Source of the DNA: Bacillota bacterium
Lineage (GTDB): Bacteria > Bacillota > Clostridia > Peptostreptococcales > Anaerovoracaceae
Direction: 5' to 3'
DNA: 33,990 nucleotides
Assembly: GCA_029239605.1 (NCBI GenBank)
Contig: JARBUO010000022.1
Coordinates: 1 to 33,990 of the forward strand
Below the pieces are notes generated by a model that saw only the letters and a program-made list of their open reading frames with translations, did not search any database and was not told the origin of the DNA. Position numbers and translations under genes: made by a program. Position 1 is the stretch's first letter, and each line of letters opens with the position of its first letter. Of the stretch, positions 1 to 8,591 are shown one piece after another.

Positions 1-908
1 CCCTTTTCCACCAGATCTTCCTGAATGCCAGGAATCATGGATTCCATTGTCTTAGACGCTTCCAATCCCGCCTTATCACATTCTTCCATCAGAATCTGCT
101 GGTACTCTTCCGGCAGGCTGTTAAACCATTCCGCGCTGACAACTTCAAAATTGATCAGGAGGATATGTCCGGTATTATTGGCATATTTCAATACTTCAAA
201 GAGTTTGCCTCCGGGGATGTTTGCATACACAAGCTCCGCACCGTCCACAGCTCCCTGCTGAATCCCTGTGTACATGTCACCGAAGTTCATGGCAACAGGC
301 TCTGCACCTAACGCTCTAATGGATTCCTGCCAGATGGGTGCACCCGGAGTTCTGATTCTGAGTCCTGAGAGATCTGCCGGAGAATCAATTTCTTTATTGG
401 TAAAGAAATGTCTCAGGGTCTGAACCCAGTTGTAAGAGATAACCTTTAAGCCGTAGCTTTCCAATTCGTCTATGTAGGCCTGGATTGTGGGACTGTCTTT
501 CAGCATCTGAACTTCATCAAGATTTTCTACGAAATAAGGACCGTTCATGACTGCCAGTTCTTCCACATACATCCCCAGGCGAGCGGAGTCGGTATTCTGA
601 CCGATATTAGCACCGCCTTTAATCTGCTCAATAATATCTTCTTCCACACCAAGCTGTGCGCTGGGATAGACTTCGATCACAAGACCTCCGTCGGTTCTTT
701 CCTCTACGGCTTCAGCCCATGCTAAGAAACCCTTATGGAAAGGCTCTGATTCAGAAAGAACATGGTTGAATTTCAGCGTATACTGCTTTGCAGGCTCGCC
801 TTCACCTGATCCTGCGTCAGATTCCGATCCGCCTCCTCCGCAGCCAACCATAGCTATCACCATTACCAATGCCAGTAAAACAGCGATAATCCTTTTCTTC
901 TCTCTCAT
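1..908 (-). CDS. TRAP transporter substrate-binding lipoprotein, DctP family (C-terminus cut by window edge)
   Basis: The minus-strand frame is open from an ATG at 908 to the window edge (302 codons visible), so the C-terminus and any dctQ/dctM partners lie outside. The N-terminus is a lipoprotein signal: basic MREKKR, a hydrophobic stretch and the lipobox MVGC, followed by a Gly/Ser/Glu-rich linker. The mature part reads as a DctP-family solute receptor (KFNHVLSESEPFHKG near the start; LRIRTPGAPIWQ and GVQQGAVDGAE-like segments later). TRAP receptors bind organic acids, commonly uronates, and feed a Na+-driven importer. The neighbours uxaC and a LacI-type regulator suggest a hexuronate such as glucuronate or galacturonate as ligand; this is inference from context. 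Confidence 0.9.
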   Translation of the reverse strand, partial: MREKKRIIAVLLALVMVIAMVGCGGGGSESDAGSGEGEPAKQYTLKFNHVLSESEPFHKGFLAWAEAVEERTDGGLVIEVYPSAQLGVEEDIIEQIKGGANIGQNTDSARLGMYVEELAVMNGPYFVENLDEVQMLKDSPTIQAYIDELESYGLKVISYNWVQTLRHFFTNKEIDSPADLSGLRIRTPGAPIWQESIRALGAEPVAMNFGDMYTGIQQGAVDGAELVYANIPGGKLFEVLKYANNTGHILLINFEVVSAEWFNSLPEEYQQILMEECDKAGLEASKTMESMIPGIQEDLVEK

Positions 909-992
909 TTGGTTCTCCTCTCTTTCAATATGATAATAAGAATGAATAAAAATGAAACCCATGAATATTATTTGCGAGTTTCTTCGTGCGAT

Positions 993-1018
993 TCAAAATG
1001 TAAGCGCTTACATTTTGA
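993..1018. promoter_or_regulatory. 26-bp perfect palindrome, LacI/CcpA-type operator
   Basis: A perfect inverted repeat is centred between 1005 and 1006, with core TGTAAGCGCTTACA. The CG-centred core fits both the catabolite responsive element pattern and operators of LacI-family sugar regulators. It lies just downstream of the predicted promoter of the TRAP operon, so a bound repressor would block transcription start or early elongation. The adjacent LacI-family gene is the obvious candidate; CcpA is the alternative. Confidence 0.85.
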
Positions 1019-1028
1019 CCTCGACATA

Positions 1029-1057
1029 ATATTATCAAATAAAAAATACCATGTCAA
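1029..1057 (-). promoter_or_regulatory. Predicted promoter of the TRAP operon
   Basis: On the minus strand, TTGACA (1052-1057) is followed by a 17-nt spacer and TAATAT (1029-1034). The -35 box lies inside the hairpin that terminates the upstream lacI transcript, and the palindrome at 993-1018 begins about ten bases beyond the -10 box. Confidence 0.6.
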
Positions 1058-1074
1058 TATTGCACATGGTATTT
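1035..1074 (-). terminator. Rho-independent terminator after the uxaC-lacI transcript
   Basis: An 11-bp inverted repeat (AAATACCATGT at 1044-1054 and its complement at 1064-1074, loop 1055-1063) runs on the minus strand into a T-rich tract. It lies 58 bases past the LacI-family stop codon. The stem is AT-rich, so efficiency may be moderate. Confidence 0.65.
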
Positions 1075-1131
1075 TGAAAACTTTTTATGACTTTTAAAAC
1101 AGACTGATTGATCGGACCTTTCAGTTTCTCC

Positions 1132-2160
1132 TTAGTTCCGCTTCTTCAGCCGGGGCATTGTCTCTCTGATTATGAATTCATAGGGAATCACCGTTTTTTG
1201 CGGAGGGGTCTTTCCTTCAAAGATATCTACGAGGATGCTGATGGCCATCTTGCTCAGATCAACAACTCGATTGTCCACACTCGACAGCGGAGGCGTAGCG
1301 CATTCGCAAATGAGAGAATTGTTAAAGCCCATGATTGCCACATCCTCGGGCACCTTGTACCCTTTTTCAATAAGAACCTTCATCGCCGCTACCGCAAAAA
1401 GGTCTTCACTGGCGCAAACCGCCGAAACGGGAAGACCAAGTTTCAAGAAGTCCTTTACAGCGCTCCTGATCACGCCCATATCCTTTTCTGCAGAGAGAAC
1501 CCGTTCTTCCTGAAACGGCAGCTTATGGGCTTCCAGACCTTTTCGGAAGCCTGTCATCTTAGAGATACTGCTCCAGGTTCCCGGTGCCTCCAGATACAGA
1601 ATGTCCTTTCTCCCAATTTTTACGAAGGAATCAATGACATCAAACATTGCGTTTTCTTCCTCGCAAACAACACAGTACGTATTATCAATACTGACAAAAC
1701 CGTTGATCAGAACTACGGGAACACGCTGCGCAATTCTTTCAATATGGGAGTTATCATCGGTCTCCTTAAAAACAGATCCGATGAGCACCATGGCATCCAC
1801 ATGCTTGGAAAGCAGCATCTCCATAGAGTTCAGCTTATCCTGCTTAATATTTCCGGTACAGGACAGGATCACATCATATCCCAGACTTCTGAGCTCCTCC
1901 TCTATGGTTCCAACGGCTTTTGCGTAATACATGTCAATAACGGTTGAACATAGAACCCCCACTACTTTCATGGTTCCCAGACCGAGACCCCGGGCAAAGA
2001 TATTAGGCTGATAGTTGGTTTCTCGAATCACCTTTTCCACAAGACGCTTGGTTCGTTCCGTCACATTCCCTTTTTGGTTGATCACTCTGGATACAGTGGC
2101 AATAGAAACTCCTGCCAACTTAGCGATATCATAAATATTGATATCTTTATTTTCTTCCAT
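1132..2160 (-). CDS. LacI-family transcriptional regulator of hexuronate genes
   Basis: A 342-aa LacI/GalR-type protein. The N-terminal helix-turn-helix and hinge are clear (DIAKLAGVSIATVSRVIN, about residues 11-28, then NYQPNIFARGL). A periplasmic-binding-protein-like sensor domain follows, with features such as VPVVLINGF, AVCASEDLFAVAAMKVL and DVAIMGFNN. The ATG at 2160 was chosen because it places the HTH at the usual position; the 26 upstream in-frame codons lie within uxaC. The start overlaps the uxaC stop by 14 nt, so the two are translationally coupled and co-transcribed. The effector is probably a hexuronate or its catabolite, inferred from context. The 993-1018 palindrome is its likely operator. 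Confidence 0.92.
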   Translation of the reverse strand: MEENKDINIYDIAKLAGVSIATVSRVINQKGNVTERTKRLVEKVIRETNYQPNIFARGLGLGTMKVVGVLCSTVIDMYYAKAVGTIEEELRSLGYDVILSCTGNIKQDKLNSMEMLLSKHVDAMVLIGSVFKETDDNSHIERIAQRVPVVLINGFVSIDNTYCVVCEEENAMFDVIDSFVKIGRKDILYLEAPGTWSSISKMTGFRKGLEAHKLPFQEERVLSAEKDMGVIRSAVKDFLKLGLPVSAVCASEDLFAVAAMKVLIEKGYKVPEDVAIMGFNNSLICECATPPLSSVDNRVVDLSKMAISILVDIFEGKTPPQKTVIPYEFIIRETMPRLKKRN

Positions 2161-3586
2161 ACGATACACCTGCCCCTTGTTCAAGTTCCTTAAAATTGAA
2201 AAATTCTGCCGCATTCCGATATGAAATATCCCTGACAAAGCCCCCTAAAAGTTCCTCATCCATGGGAATTTCTCCGGCTTCCGCCCAACTTCCCAAAAGA
2301 TTGCAGAGAATTCTTCGGAAATAATCATGGCGGGACTGAGAGAGAATGCTCCTCGAATCAGTCAGCATTCCCACAAAGCAAGGCAGAACACTTTGACGGG
2401 CAATGATTTTCAGTTGAGATTCAATCCCATCTTTATGGTCTCCAAACCACCAGGCAGCTCCCAATTGTATTTTCCCCGGAATTCCATCGGATGAAAAACA
2501 GTTTGCAAAGGCTGCCAGCTTCTCATAGTCATTTGGATTGGAGGAAAACAAGATCGTACGAGGCAGTTTGCCCCAGGACTCTAAAATTCGAAACAGCGGT
2601 GCGATCCGATGAATATCCACCGGGTCTCCCATGGTGTCGCCGCCGCAATCTGGTCCGAGACGCTCAAATAACAGATTACTTACATTTCTTGCTGCACCAA
2701 AATGAAGCTGCATCACCATATTATGGTCGTGGTAAAGAGCGGCCAGAAACAGCATCAGCTCCGTCTGATAAGCAAGCGTTTCCTGATACGAAATCTCATT
2801 ACCGCCTCTCAGCTTTTCAAAAGCAGAAACGGCAATCCTTCTATCTCTGCAGAAAAAATCCGGAACCGTAATTGACTGATCTCCCGACAGGCAGCCCGCT
2901 TGACGAAAGTGTAGAAATCGATGCGTCAGAGCCTCTTCCAGGCAGTCATAGGATTCGATGGTGATCCCTGATATTCTTTCCAGCTTTTCAAGCCAGTTTT
3001 GGTATTCCTTGCCTCTCAGACTAAAGGCTCGGTCAGGGCGAAAGGTTGGAATCACCTGCACTTCCCATTCCTCTTCTTGCCTGATCCGCTGATGCAGATC
3101 AAGCGCATTCGTTGGATCGTCAGTGGTGCATATACCTTGGACCCTCGCCCGTTTCAAAAGAGATGCAGGTCTATAGTCCTTTTCCTTTAGCAAACTGCAG
3201 GTCTGTTCCCATATCAGCGGCGCTGTTTTGGGATTGAGAATTTCCCGGATGCCAAAATAACGATACAATTCCAGATGTGTCCAATGATAAATCGGATTTC
3301 CGATGCACTTTTCGATGACTCCGGACCAGGCAAGAAATTTCTTATAATCATCCTCGCTTCCGGTAATCGACTGCTCCGGGATTCCTGCCGCTCTCATCAA
3401 TCTCCACTTGTAGTGATCCTGCTTCAGCCAAATCTCTGTTAAATTGCTATAGTTTGCGTTTTTGAGCAGTTCCTCAGGCTCAAGGTGGCTATGATAGTCA
3501 AAGATTGGCATATCAGCACCGTATTTATGATACAGCAGTCTGGACCACTCATTTTTCAACATAAAATCATCGTGTATCAGTGACAT
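2147..3586 (-). CDS. uxaC: Glucuronate isomerase (uronate isomerase)
   Basis: UxaC interconverts D-glucuronate and D-fructuronate (also galacturonate and tagaturonate), the first cytosolic step of hexuronate catabolism. The protein matches the family throughout: IFDYHSHLEPEEL with the metal-site HxH, WLKQDHYKWRLMR, GNPIYHWTHLEL, VQGICTTDDPTN, AAWWFGDHKDG and FVGMLTDSRS near the C-terminus. At 479 aa it is near the normal family length. The frame opens at 3598, but the ATG at 3586 has a better spaced purine-rich ribosome binding site (GGATGAGG then 6 nt) and aligns with the start of E. coli UxaC. It is followed by the overlapping LacI-family gene. Confidence 0.97.
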   Translation of the reverse strand: MSLIHDDFMLKNEWSRLLYHKYGADMPIFDYHSHLEPEELLKNANYSNLTEIWLKQDHYKWRLMRAAGIPEQSITGSEDDYKKFLAWSGVIEKCIGNPIYHWTHLELYRYFGIREILNPKTAPLIWEQTCSLLKEKDYRPASLLKRARVQGICTTDDPTNALDLHQRIRQEEEWEVQVIPTFRPDRAFSLRGKEYQNWLEKLERISGITIESYDCLEEALTHRFLHFRQAGCLSGDQSITVPDFFCRDRRIAVSAFEKLRGGNEISYQETLAYQTELMLFLAALYHDHNMVMQLHFGAARNVSNLLFERLGPDCGGDTMGDPVDIHRIAPLFRILESWGKLPRTILFSSNPNDYEKLAAFANCFSSDGIPGKIQLGAAWWFGDHKDGIESQLKIIARQSVLPCFVGMLTDSRSILSQSRHDYFRRILCNLLGSWAEAGEIPMDEELLGGFVRDISYRNAAEFFNFKELEQGAGVSYGRK

Positions 3587-3665
3587 CGACTTCCTCATCC
3601 TTATTACATTTATCCCTGGCTGCTTTTATCTTACATCGGTGGTGAGACGATTACTCTGCGAGCTT

Positions 3666-4691
3666 CTACTTCAGCAGTTCACATTCATAACTGATGGGAA
3701 AATGCTGATCCTTCTCAATGACTTCCAGCAAAGCAGACACATCGCCGTTCTTCAGATCAGGGACCTTTACGCCTCCCAGTACACTTCTCCAGAAGGAATT
3801 GTCCTGATACACCACATCGATGACATCTCCTTTGAGATCGTATGCGTCTCTCATATCACTAACAGCTTCCTGAAAGGTTCCAATCTCATCTACGAGCCCT
3901 AAATCCTGCGCTTGCTTCGCAGTATAAATTCTGCCGTCAGCAAGGTTCTTAACATCCTGCAGACTGAGATTTCTACCCTCCGATACAATCCCAACAAACT
4001 GTTCATAAGCATCGTCTACCAGAGATTGAAAAATTGCCTTCTGCTCGTCTGTCATAGGTTCTACCGAGCTTCCCATAGCCTTGTTTCGACCTGCCGTGAT
4101 GGTTTCCGTTTTAATGCCGTAACGATCAAGCAATCCCGAGATATCGTATAGGGTTCCGATGGTAACACCGATGGAACCGGTCCAGGTGTTCCTGTTGGCA
4201 AAGATTTTATCTGCTGCAGCGGAAATATAATATCCGCCCGAAGCAGCCATGGAGCCCATTACCGAATAGACAGGCCGTCCTGTCTTCTCCTTGTACTCCT
4301 TCAATTTTAGATAAAGCTCATCACTTTCATAAACGCCGCCTCCCGGCGAATCTACAAACAGGATCAACCCCTGGTTGTTCTGATCTCCTATCATTTCATC
4401 AATCTTATCCAGCGTCCAGTTGTGCTGATATCCTACCGGCAAGCCGAAGGTGTCTGACTGACCTGACATAATTGAGCCTTCTACATAAAGTGTTGCGATA
4501 TAAGGTCCATTGGCTGCAATATCAGGCTCCGGTCCAAACATTGCGTTTTTTATCCCACTCCCAATCAAGGCCAGCAATACGATTCCTCCGATGATACATC
4601 CAAAGACGATCAGGCTTTTCGTGAGCCGCTTTTTCCTGGGCTTCTTTTCCTCTTTCATCGCTTCAATGTCATATTCTCTAATTTCGGTCAT
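3666..4691 (-). CDS. sppA: SppA-type signal peptide peptidase, S49 family
   Basis: A 341-aa, short-form Gram-positive SppA, a membrane-anchored serine protease that degrades residual signal peptides. A basic cytoplasmic N-terminus (KKPRKKRLTK) precedes one transmembrane helix at about residues 27-44. The protease core shows LFVDSPGGGVYES and MGSMAASGGYYISAAAD with the catalytic Ser in ASGGYY. Lys in the AGRNKAMGSSVEPMT segment is the likely general base, giving a Ser/Lys dyad as in Bacillus SppA. The start at 4691 has AAAGGGG 7 nt upstream; the frame extends 44 codons further without a comparable site. It seems to be monocistronic and divergent from the YtrA cassette. Confidence 0.92.
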   Translation of the reverse strand: MTEIREYDIEAMKEEKKPRKKRLTKSLIVFGCIIGGIVLLALIGSGIKNAMFGPEPDIAANGPYIATLYVEGSIMSGQSDTFGLPVGYQHNWTLDKIDEMIGDQNNQGLILFVDSPGGGVYESDELYLKLKEYKEKTGRPVYSVMGSMAASGGYYISAAADKIFANRNTWTGSIGVTIGTLYDISGLLDRYGIKTETITAGRNKAMGSSVEPMTDEQKAIFQSLVDDAYEQFVGIVSEGRNLSLQDVKNLADGRIYTAKQAQDLGLVDEIGTFQEAVSDMRDAYDLKGDVIDVVYQDNSFWRSVLGGVKVPDLKNGDVSALLEVIEKDQHFPISYECELLK

Positions 4692-4721
4692 GTCTAATCC
4701 CCTTTCATTTGATCTCATTCC

Positions 4722-4750
4722 ATTTTCCACTTTTTTTTCATGAATGTCAA
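4722..4750 (-). promoter_or_regulatory. Possible sppA promoter
   Basis: TTGACA on the minus strand (4745-4750), a 17-nt spacer and GAAAAT (4722-4727). The -35 box is consensus and the -10 is weak. Confidence 0.4.
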
Positions 4751-4860
4751 TCTTAAAGGGTGAAAAGTGCCATTGAACCGTTCTGACGAAAAAGTTCCAT
4801 TCTGGCAGAAAAAGTTTAAACAAACGAAAATGTGGTATCCTAAAAATATATGAAAAGCCG

Positions 4861-4890
4861 TTGACAGTGTATTATGTCATATAGTACACT
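4861..4890 (+). promoter_or_regulatory. Promoter with built-in operator for the first YtrA/ABC cassette
   Basis: TTGACA (4861-4866), an 18-nt spacer and TACACT (4885-4890). The inverted half-sites AGTGTA (4866-4871) and TACACT (4885-4890), separated by 13 nt, overlap the promoter elements. This arrangement is typical of autorepression by a small GntR/YtrA regulator, which is the first gene downstream. Confidence 0.6.
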
Positions 4891-4946
4891 AAATACAGTT
4901 AGGATCGATTCACTTAACTATCAAATAGAAAAGGAGGGTTAGAATT

Positions 4947-5342
4947 ATGTTTCAGCTTGATTTGAAAAGCAGAAAATCAATCTATGAGCAGATTGTAGAC
5001 AATGTTAAGGAGCTCATCATAACAGGCATTTTGAAACCGGAAGATAAAATTCCATCGGTACGGGAACTCTCAAAGACCCTCACGGTGAATCCCAACACCA
5101 TACAGAAGGCTTACCGGGAACTGGAATATCAGGGGTTTCTTTATACCGTGTCCGGTTTAGGCACGTTTGTCGCCTCCCAGTCTGAAGTTGCTGTTGATGA
5201 GAAAAAAATCAGTGAAGTTAGGGAACATCTGAGAAATTGCATCAGGGAATTGTTTTATCTTGGCTGTACTCTGGAAAGAATCAGATCCATAATGAATGAC
5301 CTGCTGGAGGAAAGGAGTAATTGGAATGATAAAGGTAAATAA
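4947..5342 (+). CDS. YtrA-subfamily GntR transcriptional regulator
   Basis: A 131-aa regulator with an N-terminal winged helix (SIYEQIVDNVKELIITG, KIPSVRELSKTLTVNPNTIQKAYRELE, then the wing ending in GLGTFVA). Only a short helical C-terminal tail follows, which defines the YtrA subfamily; there is no ligand-binding FCD or UTRA domain. Such proteins repress their own operon with an ABC exporter, often responding to envelope stress. AAAGGAGG lies 9 nt before the ATG. The 3' end overlaps the ATPase gene by 17 nt, so the two are translationally coupled. Confidence 0.94.
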   Translation: MFQLDLKSRKSIYEQIVDNVKELIITGILKPEDKIPSVRELSKTLTVNPNTIQKAYRELEYQGFLYTVSGLGTFVASQSEVAVDEKKISEVREHLRNCIRELFYLGCTLERIRSIMNDLLEERSNWNDKGK

Positions 5343-6222
5343 TCTTGATAAATCCTTTGACGGCTTTCGGGCACTTTCCGATTTGAATCTCAATGTAAAA
5401 AAGGGGTCCATTTATGGGCTGGTAGGAACCAACGGAGCCGGAAAGACTACCCTGATCAAACACGTAACCGGTGTCTTGAGGCAAGATCAGGGAGAAATAC
5501 TCATAGAGGGGGAACCGGTATACGAAAATATCGCGGCAAAAGAACGGATGGGTTATATTCCTGACGATCTTTACTTCTTTTCTTCCTATAATCTGAAGGA
5601 GTCCGCTAAATTTTACCGCTCCATCTATCCGAATTGGAGCCAGGAACGCTATAACCATATGGTGAAGCAGTTTGAACTCAATGAAAAGCGAAAGCTTTCC
5701 AAGTTTTCAAAAGGAATGCAGAAGCAGGCCGCTTTTATCCTTACCATGTCGTCCATGCCGGATTACTTAATTCTTGACGAACCAATTGACGGCCTGGACC
5801 CCATTATCAGAAAGCTGGTGTGGAAGTACATTATCGAGGATGTGGCAGAAAGAGAAATGACCGTTTTGGTATCTTCCCATAATCTGCGAGAACTTGAAGG
5901 CATTTGCGATTCTATCGGCATTCTGTCAAAGGGTAAAATGATGATTGAGCGGGATCTCGATGAATTGAAATCCGACATTCATAAAATTCAGGTGGCATTT
6001 AAGGAAAGTTCTGCAGATCCTTATCATGGGCTTAACGTCCTGCACAAGGAATCCAGAGGAACCGTAGACCTTTTGATCATCCGAAACAGAAAAGAAATCG
6101 TTGAAAGCGTCATCAACGAGAGCCATCCGGTGATCTTTGATATGCTTCCCCTTTCCCTTGAGGAAATTTTTATCTATGAGTTAGGAGGTGGCGACAATGA
6201 AATTGAAGGCATCATTTTTTAG
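5326..6222 (+). CDS. ABC transporter ATP-binding protein of the first YtrA cassette
   Basis: A 298-aa ATPase. Walker A GTNGAGKTT lies at residues 34-42, a non-canonical signature FSKGMQKQ at 127-134, Walker B YLILDEP at 147-153 with the catalytic Glu retained, and the H-loop in VSSHNL near 185. The relaxed signature is usual in exporters of the YtrB/EcsA type. The start at 5326 lies inside the regulator gene and follows GGAGGAAAGGAG. The gene overlaps the permease start by 26 nt. The three-gene order regulator, ATPase, permease indicates an exporter or envelope-stress detoxification unit; the substrate cannot be read from the sequence. Confidence 0.94.
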   Translation: MIKVNNLDKSFDGFRALSDLNLNVKKGSIYGLVGTNGAGKTTLIKHVTGVLRQDQGEILIEGEPVYENIAAKERMGYIPDDLYFFSSYNLKESAKFYRSIYPNWSQERYNHMVKQFELNEKRKLSKFSKGMQKQAAFILTMSSMPDYLILDEPIDGLDPIIRKLVWKYIIEDVAEREMTVLVSSHNLRELEGICDSIGILSKGKMMIERDLDELKSDIHKIQVAFKESSADPYHGLNVLHKESRGTVDLLIIRNRKEIVESVINESHPVIFDMLPLSLEEIFIYELGGGDNEIEGIIF

Positions 6223-8413
6223 TATCTCAAGGCCGCTCATCTTGGAAAACCTGCGGCGGTTTTGGGCAATCCCTGCCCTGGCCTTCCTGGTATATTTTTT
6301 ATCAGGGGTATTCCCTGTTTTAATGTCTTACAACCGCCTGAACAATATGGCAAGTTATATTGACATGTCATTGAAAAACCAGCAGCCATTTTACATGTTT
6401 GCCCACTTGATCTTCCCGATCATTGCGGCAGTTGTCATATTTCGATACCTGCAGGGGATCAGCTCGGTTTCCGTTATGCATGCTATGCCCTTTACCAGAA
6501 CAAAACTCTATAACAGTGGTTTTGTTTCAGGACTGATCCTTATCATTGCTCCGATCCTGCTCAATGGTGCGATTCTTCTCGCCATAAGCAAGCCGGTTTA
6601 TAGAATGTACGGTACGGAATCAGGCATGATGATCAATGAAGTGAATGTATTTGCAAGAGCTGATATTCTGAACTGGATATGGGTTTCAATCCTAATTGCG
6701 GTGGTAATCTATGCAGTTTCTGTATTTGCTGGAATCGTCACGGGAAATGCGTTGATGCATTTTGCGACAGCAATCTGGTTTAACTTCCTGATTCCCGCAT
6801 TGTATGGAGTCTTTATCGCATACTTCTCCCACTTCCTTTATGGGTTCGATACTGCCGGTAACTGGCTGGAATTTGGAATGAAGATCTCGCCGTTCCTCAG
6901 TGTATTGCAGAATCAAGGACATCTGGGTCTATACAGTACGATTTACTATCTGGTCAGCGTGATTGTTCTCTATGTACTTACAGGGTTTTTATACCGAAAA
7001 AGAAATCTGGAGCATGCAACAGATTCACTGGCATTCAGTTTTATGGAGCCTATCATCTGCTACCTCATCGCTTTTTTGGGCATGACGCTTCTGGGCTTCT
7101 ACTTCGAAGTTCTCGGCGAATCTGAAATTTACATGTATGGAGGACTTGCTGCAGGTACCTTGATCTTCTTCATCATCGGACAGATGATTGTGAAAAAGAC
7201 CCCCAGGGTCTACAATATGAAAAGCCTGAAGAGTCTTGGTATTTATGCGCTCATTGCGATTGTTTTCATTCTGGGTCTCCGGTTTGATATTACAGGTTTT
7301 GAGAAAAGAGTTCCGAGTCCATCCAAAGTGGAAAGTCTGGCGTTCTCCGACGATTTCATGAGAAATTACAACAACTACTACTATAGCAGCAGCGGCTACA
7401 CCCTCTTCAAAGGGGATGAGAAGGGTTTGCTGTTTAAAGATCCTGCAAATATTGAAGCAGCAGCCAATTTACACAAAATGCTGGTCGCGGATAAGGAACG
7501 GCTGCAAAAACAGACCAATCTTTATACGGGAGGCATCTCTTTCTCCTATGATCCTGATTCTCTTCTGCCTTTGAGCAGGCGCTATTCTCTGGACTACGTT
7601 ACGTTCAAAAGCAGTCCGGACTTTAAGAAAATCTATGAATCAAAGGAATATAAAGATTATTTTGCACCCGGCAATTTGAACTACGAAAAACTTGACAGCA
7701 TCCTTGTCAGCAATGACAAACCCAATGTGGAACCGGTGGAAATTAAACGTGCAGCTGATCTTGAGGAGTTCATGGCGTGTCTTGACCTGGACTTCAAAGC
7801 GCAGACTTTTGAGGACAGAGTCGACTTAAAGCACGGCTATGCCACTGCCAACATCAATTTTATGTATAAAGATACCAGTTCCAATACACCGGAACGGCTG
7901 CTCAACAACAATATCGCATTCAAAATAACAGACAACTATACCAATACGATCCAGTGGCTGGAAAGCAAAGGCTACGGGGAACGGTTTAAGGACAACGTGG
8001 CAGACATTGATTATATCGAGATTTACCACTATGTTGAAAGTGCAGAGAACAAAGATAACATGGATCTGGCTGCTGCAGAGTATTCTACTCAAAGAGACGG
8101 GGTCGTCGGAATCATCGGAACATCCCGTGATACCGAGATGAAAACCATGAAGATTACGGATCCTGATCAGATTAAGCAAATTCTGAATGGCTATGAGACG
8201 ATGAACATCAACTATTCCGATTATTACTACGGTACCATTTTCTACAAGGGGAGCGCGGTGAACCAGCAAAATTATGGTTCTTCGTATGCGAAAGAAATGG
8301 GCGAAAAATACGGAGTGGACTATGCTACCAGCGAATCGGGTTATCCTATGATAAACATTTACTTCAATGAAGGCAATATCCCAGATTACGTACTGAATTA
8401 TTTTAAGAAATAA
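6197..8413 (+). CDS. ABC transporter permease with large extracytoplasmic C-terminal domain
   Basis: A 738-aa membrane protein. The first ~375 residues contain about nine hydrophobic segments, and MHAMPFTRTKLYNSGFVSGLILI is a permease-like stretch seen in ABC-2 type exporters. The remaining ~360 residues are soluble, Tyr/Asn/Asp-rich and end in an aromatic-rich region, and are probably extracytoplasmic. I tentatively relate this half to the DUF6449-type domain found on clostridial YtrA-linked permeases. The ATG at 6197 sits 7 nt after AGGAGGT; the in-frame GTG at 6188 lies within that ribosome binding site and is unlikely. The fused domain may bind a ligand or a partner outside the cell. Confidence 0.85.
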   Translation: MKLKASFFSISRPLILENLRRFWAIPALAFLVYFLSGVFPVLMSYNRLNNMASYIDMSLKNQQPFYMFAHLIFPIIAAVVIFRYLQGISSVSVMHAMPFTRTKLYNSGFVSGLILIIAPILLNGAILLAISKPVYRMYGTESGMMINEVNVFARADILNWIWVSILIAVVIYAVSVFAGIVTGNALMHFATAIWFNFLIPALYGVFIAYFSHFLYGFDTAGNWLEFGMKISPFLSVLQNQGHLGLYSTIYYLVSVIVLYVLTGFLYRKRNLEHATDSLAFSFMEPIICYLIAFLGMTLLGFYFEVLGESEIYMYGGLAAGTLIFFIIGQMIVKKTPRVYNMKSLKSLGIYALIAIVFILGLRFDITGFEKRVPSPSKVESLAFSDDFMRNYNNYYYSSSGYTLFKGDEKGLLFKDPANIEAAANLHKMLVADKERLQKQTNLYTGGISFSYDPDSLLPLSRRYSLDYVTFKSSPDFKKIYESKEYKDYFAPGNLNYEKLDSILVSNDKPNVEPVEIKRAADLEEFMACLDLDFKAQTFEDRVDLKHGYATANINFMYKDTSSNTPERLLNNNIAFKITDNYTNTIQWLESKGYGERFKDNVADIDYIEIYHYVESAENKDNMDLAAAEYSTQRDGVVGIIGTSRDTEMKTMKITDPDQIKQILNGYETMNINYSDYYYGTIFYKGSAVNQQNYGSSYAKEMGEKYGVDYATSESGYPMINIYFNEGNIPDYVLNYFKK

Positions 8414-8475
8414 ATGAGTATAAAAATCTGCGGTACTATGCAAAATAAGATCAATTCAAAATAAGGGGTTTTTAT

Positions 8476-8515
8476 AAACGGCTGTACAAAATCTATTTGT
8501 GCAGCCGTTTCTTTT
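8476..8515 (+). terminator. Rho-independent terminator of the first YtrA/ABC cassette
   Basis: A 15-bp stem with one G-U pair (8476-8490 with 8496-8510) and a 5-nt loop is followed by CTTTT, 62 bases after the permease stop. Confidence 0.85.
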
Positions 8516-8540
8516 CAGCCGCTCGCAAGTATGGTACAAT
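8512..8540 (+). promoter_or_regulatory. Possible promoter of the flavoprotein gene
   Basis: TACAAT (8535-8540) is preceded at 17 nt by TTTTCA (8512-8517). The -10 box is good; the -35 is weak and lies in the T-tract of the preceding terminator. Confidence 0.45.
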
Positions 8541-8591
8541 AACTGCTGTTAGCAAAAACGTTCATTACCATAAGATACGGAGGAATCATCT

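Noticed and set aside
1108-1947. 279-codon open frame on the plus strand
   Set aside because: It is antisense to the LacI-family gene, has no family features and no ribosome binding site; it is a shadow of codon bias in the real gene.
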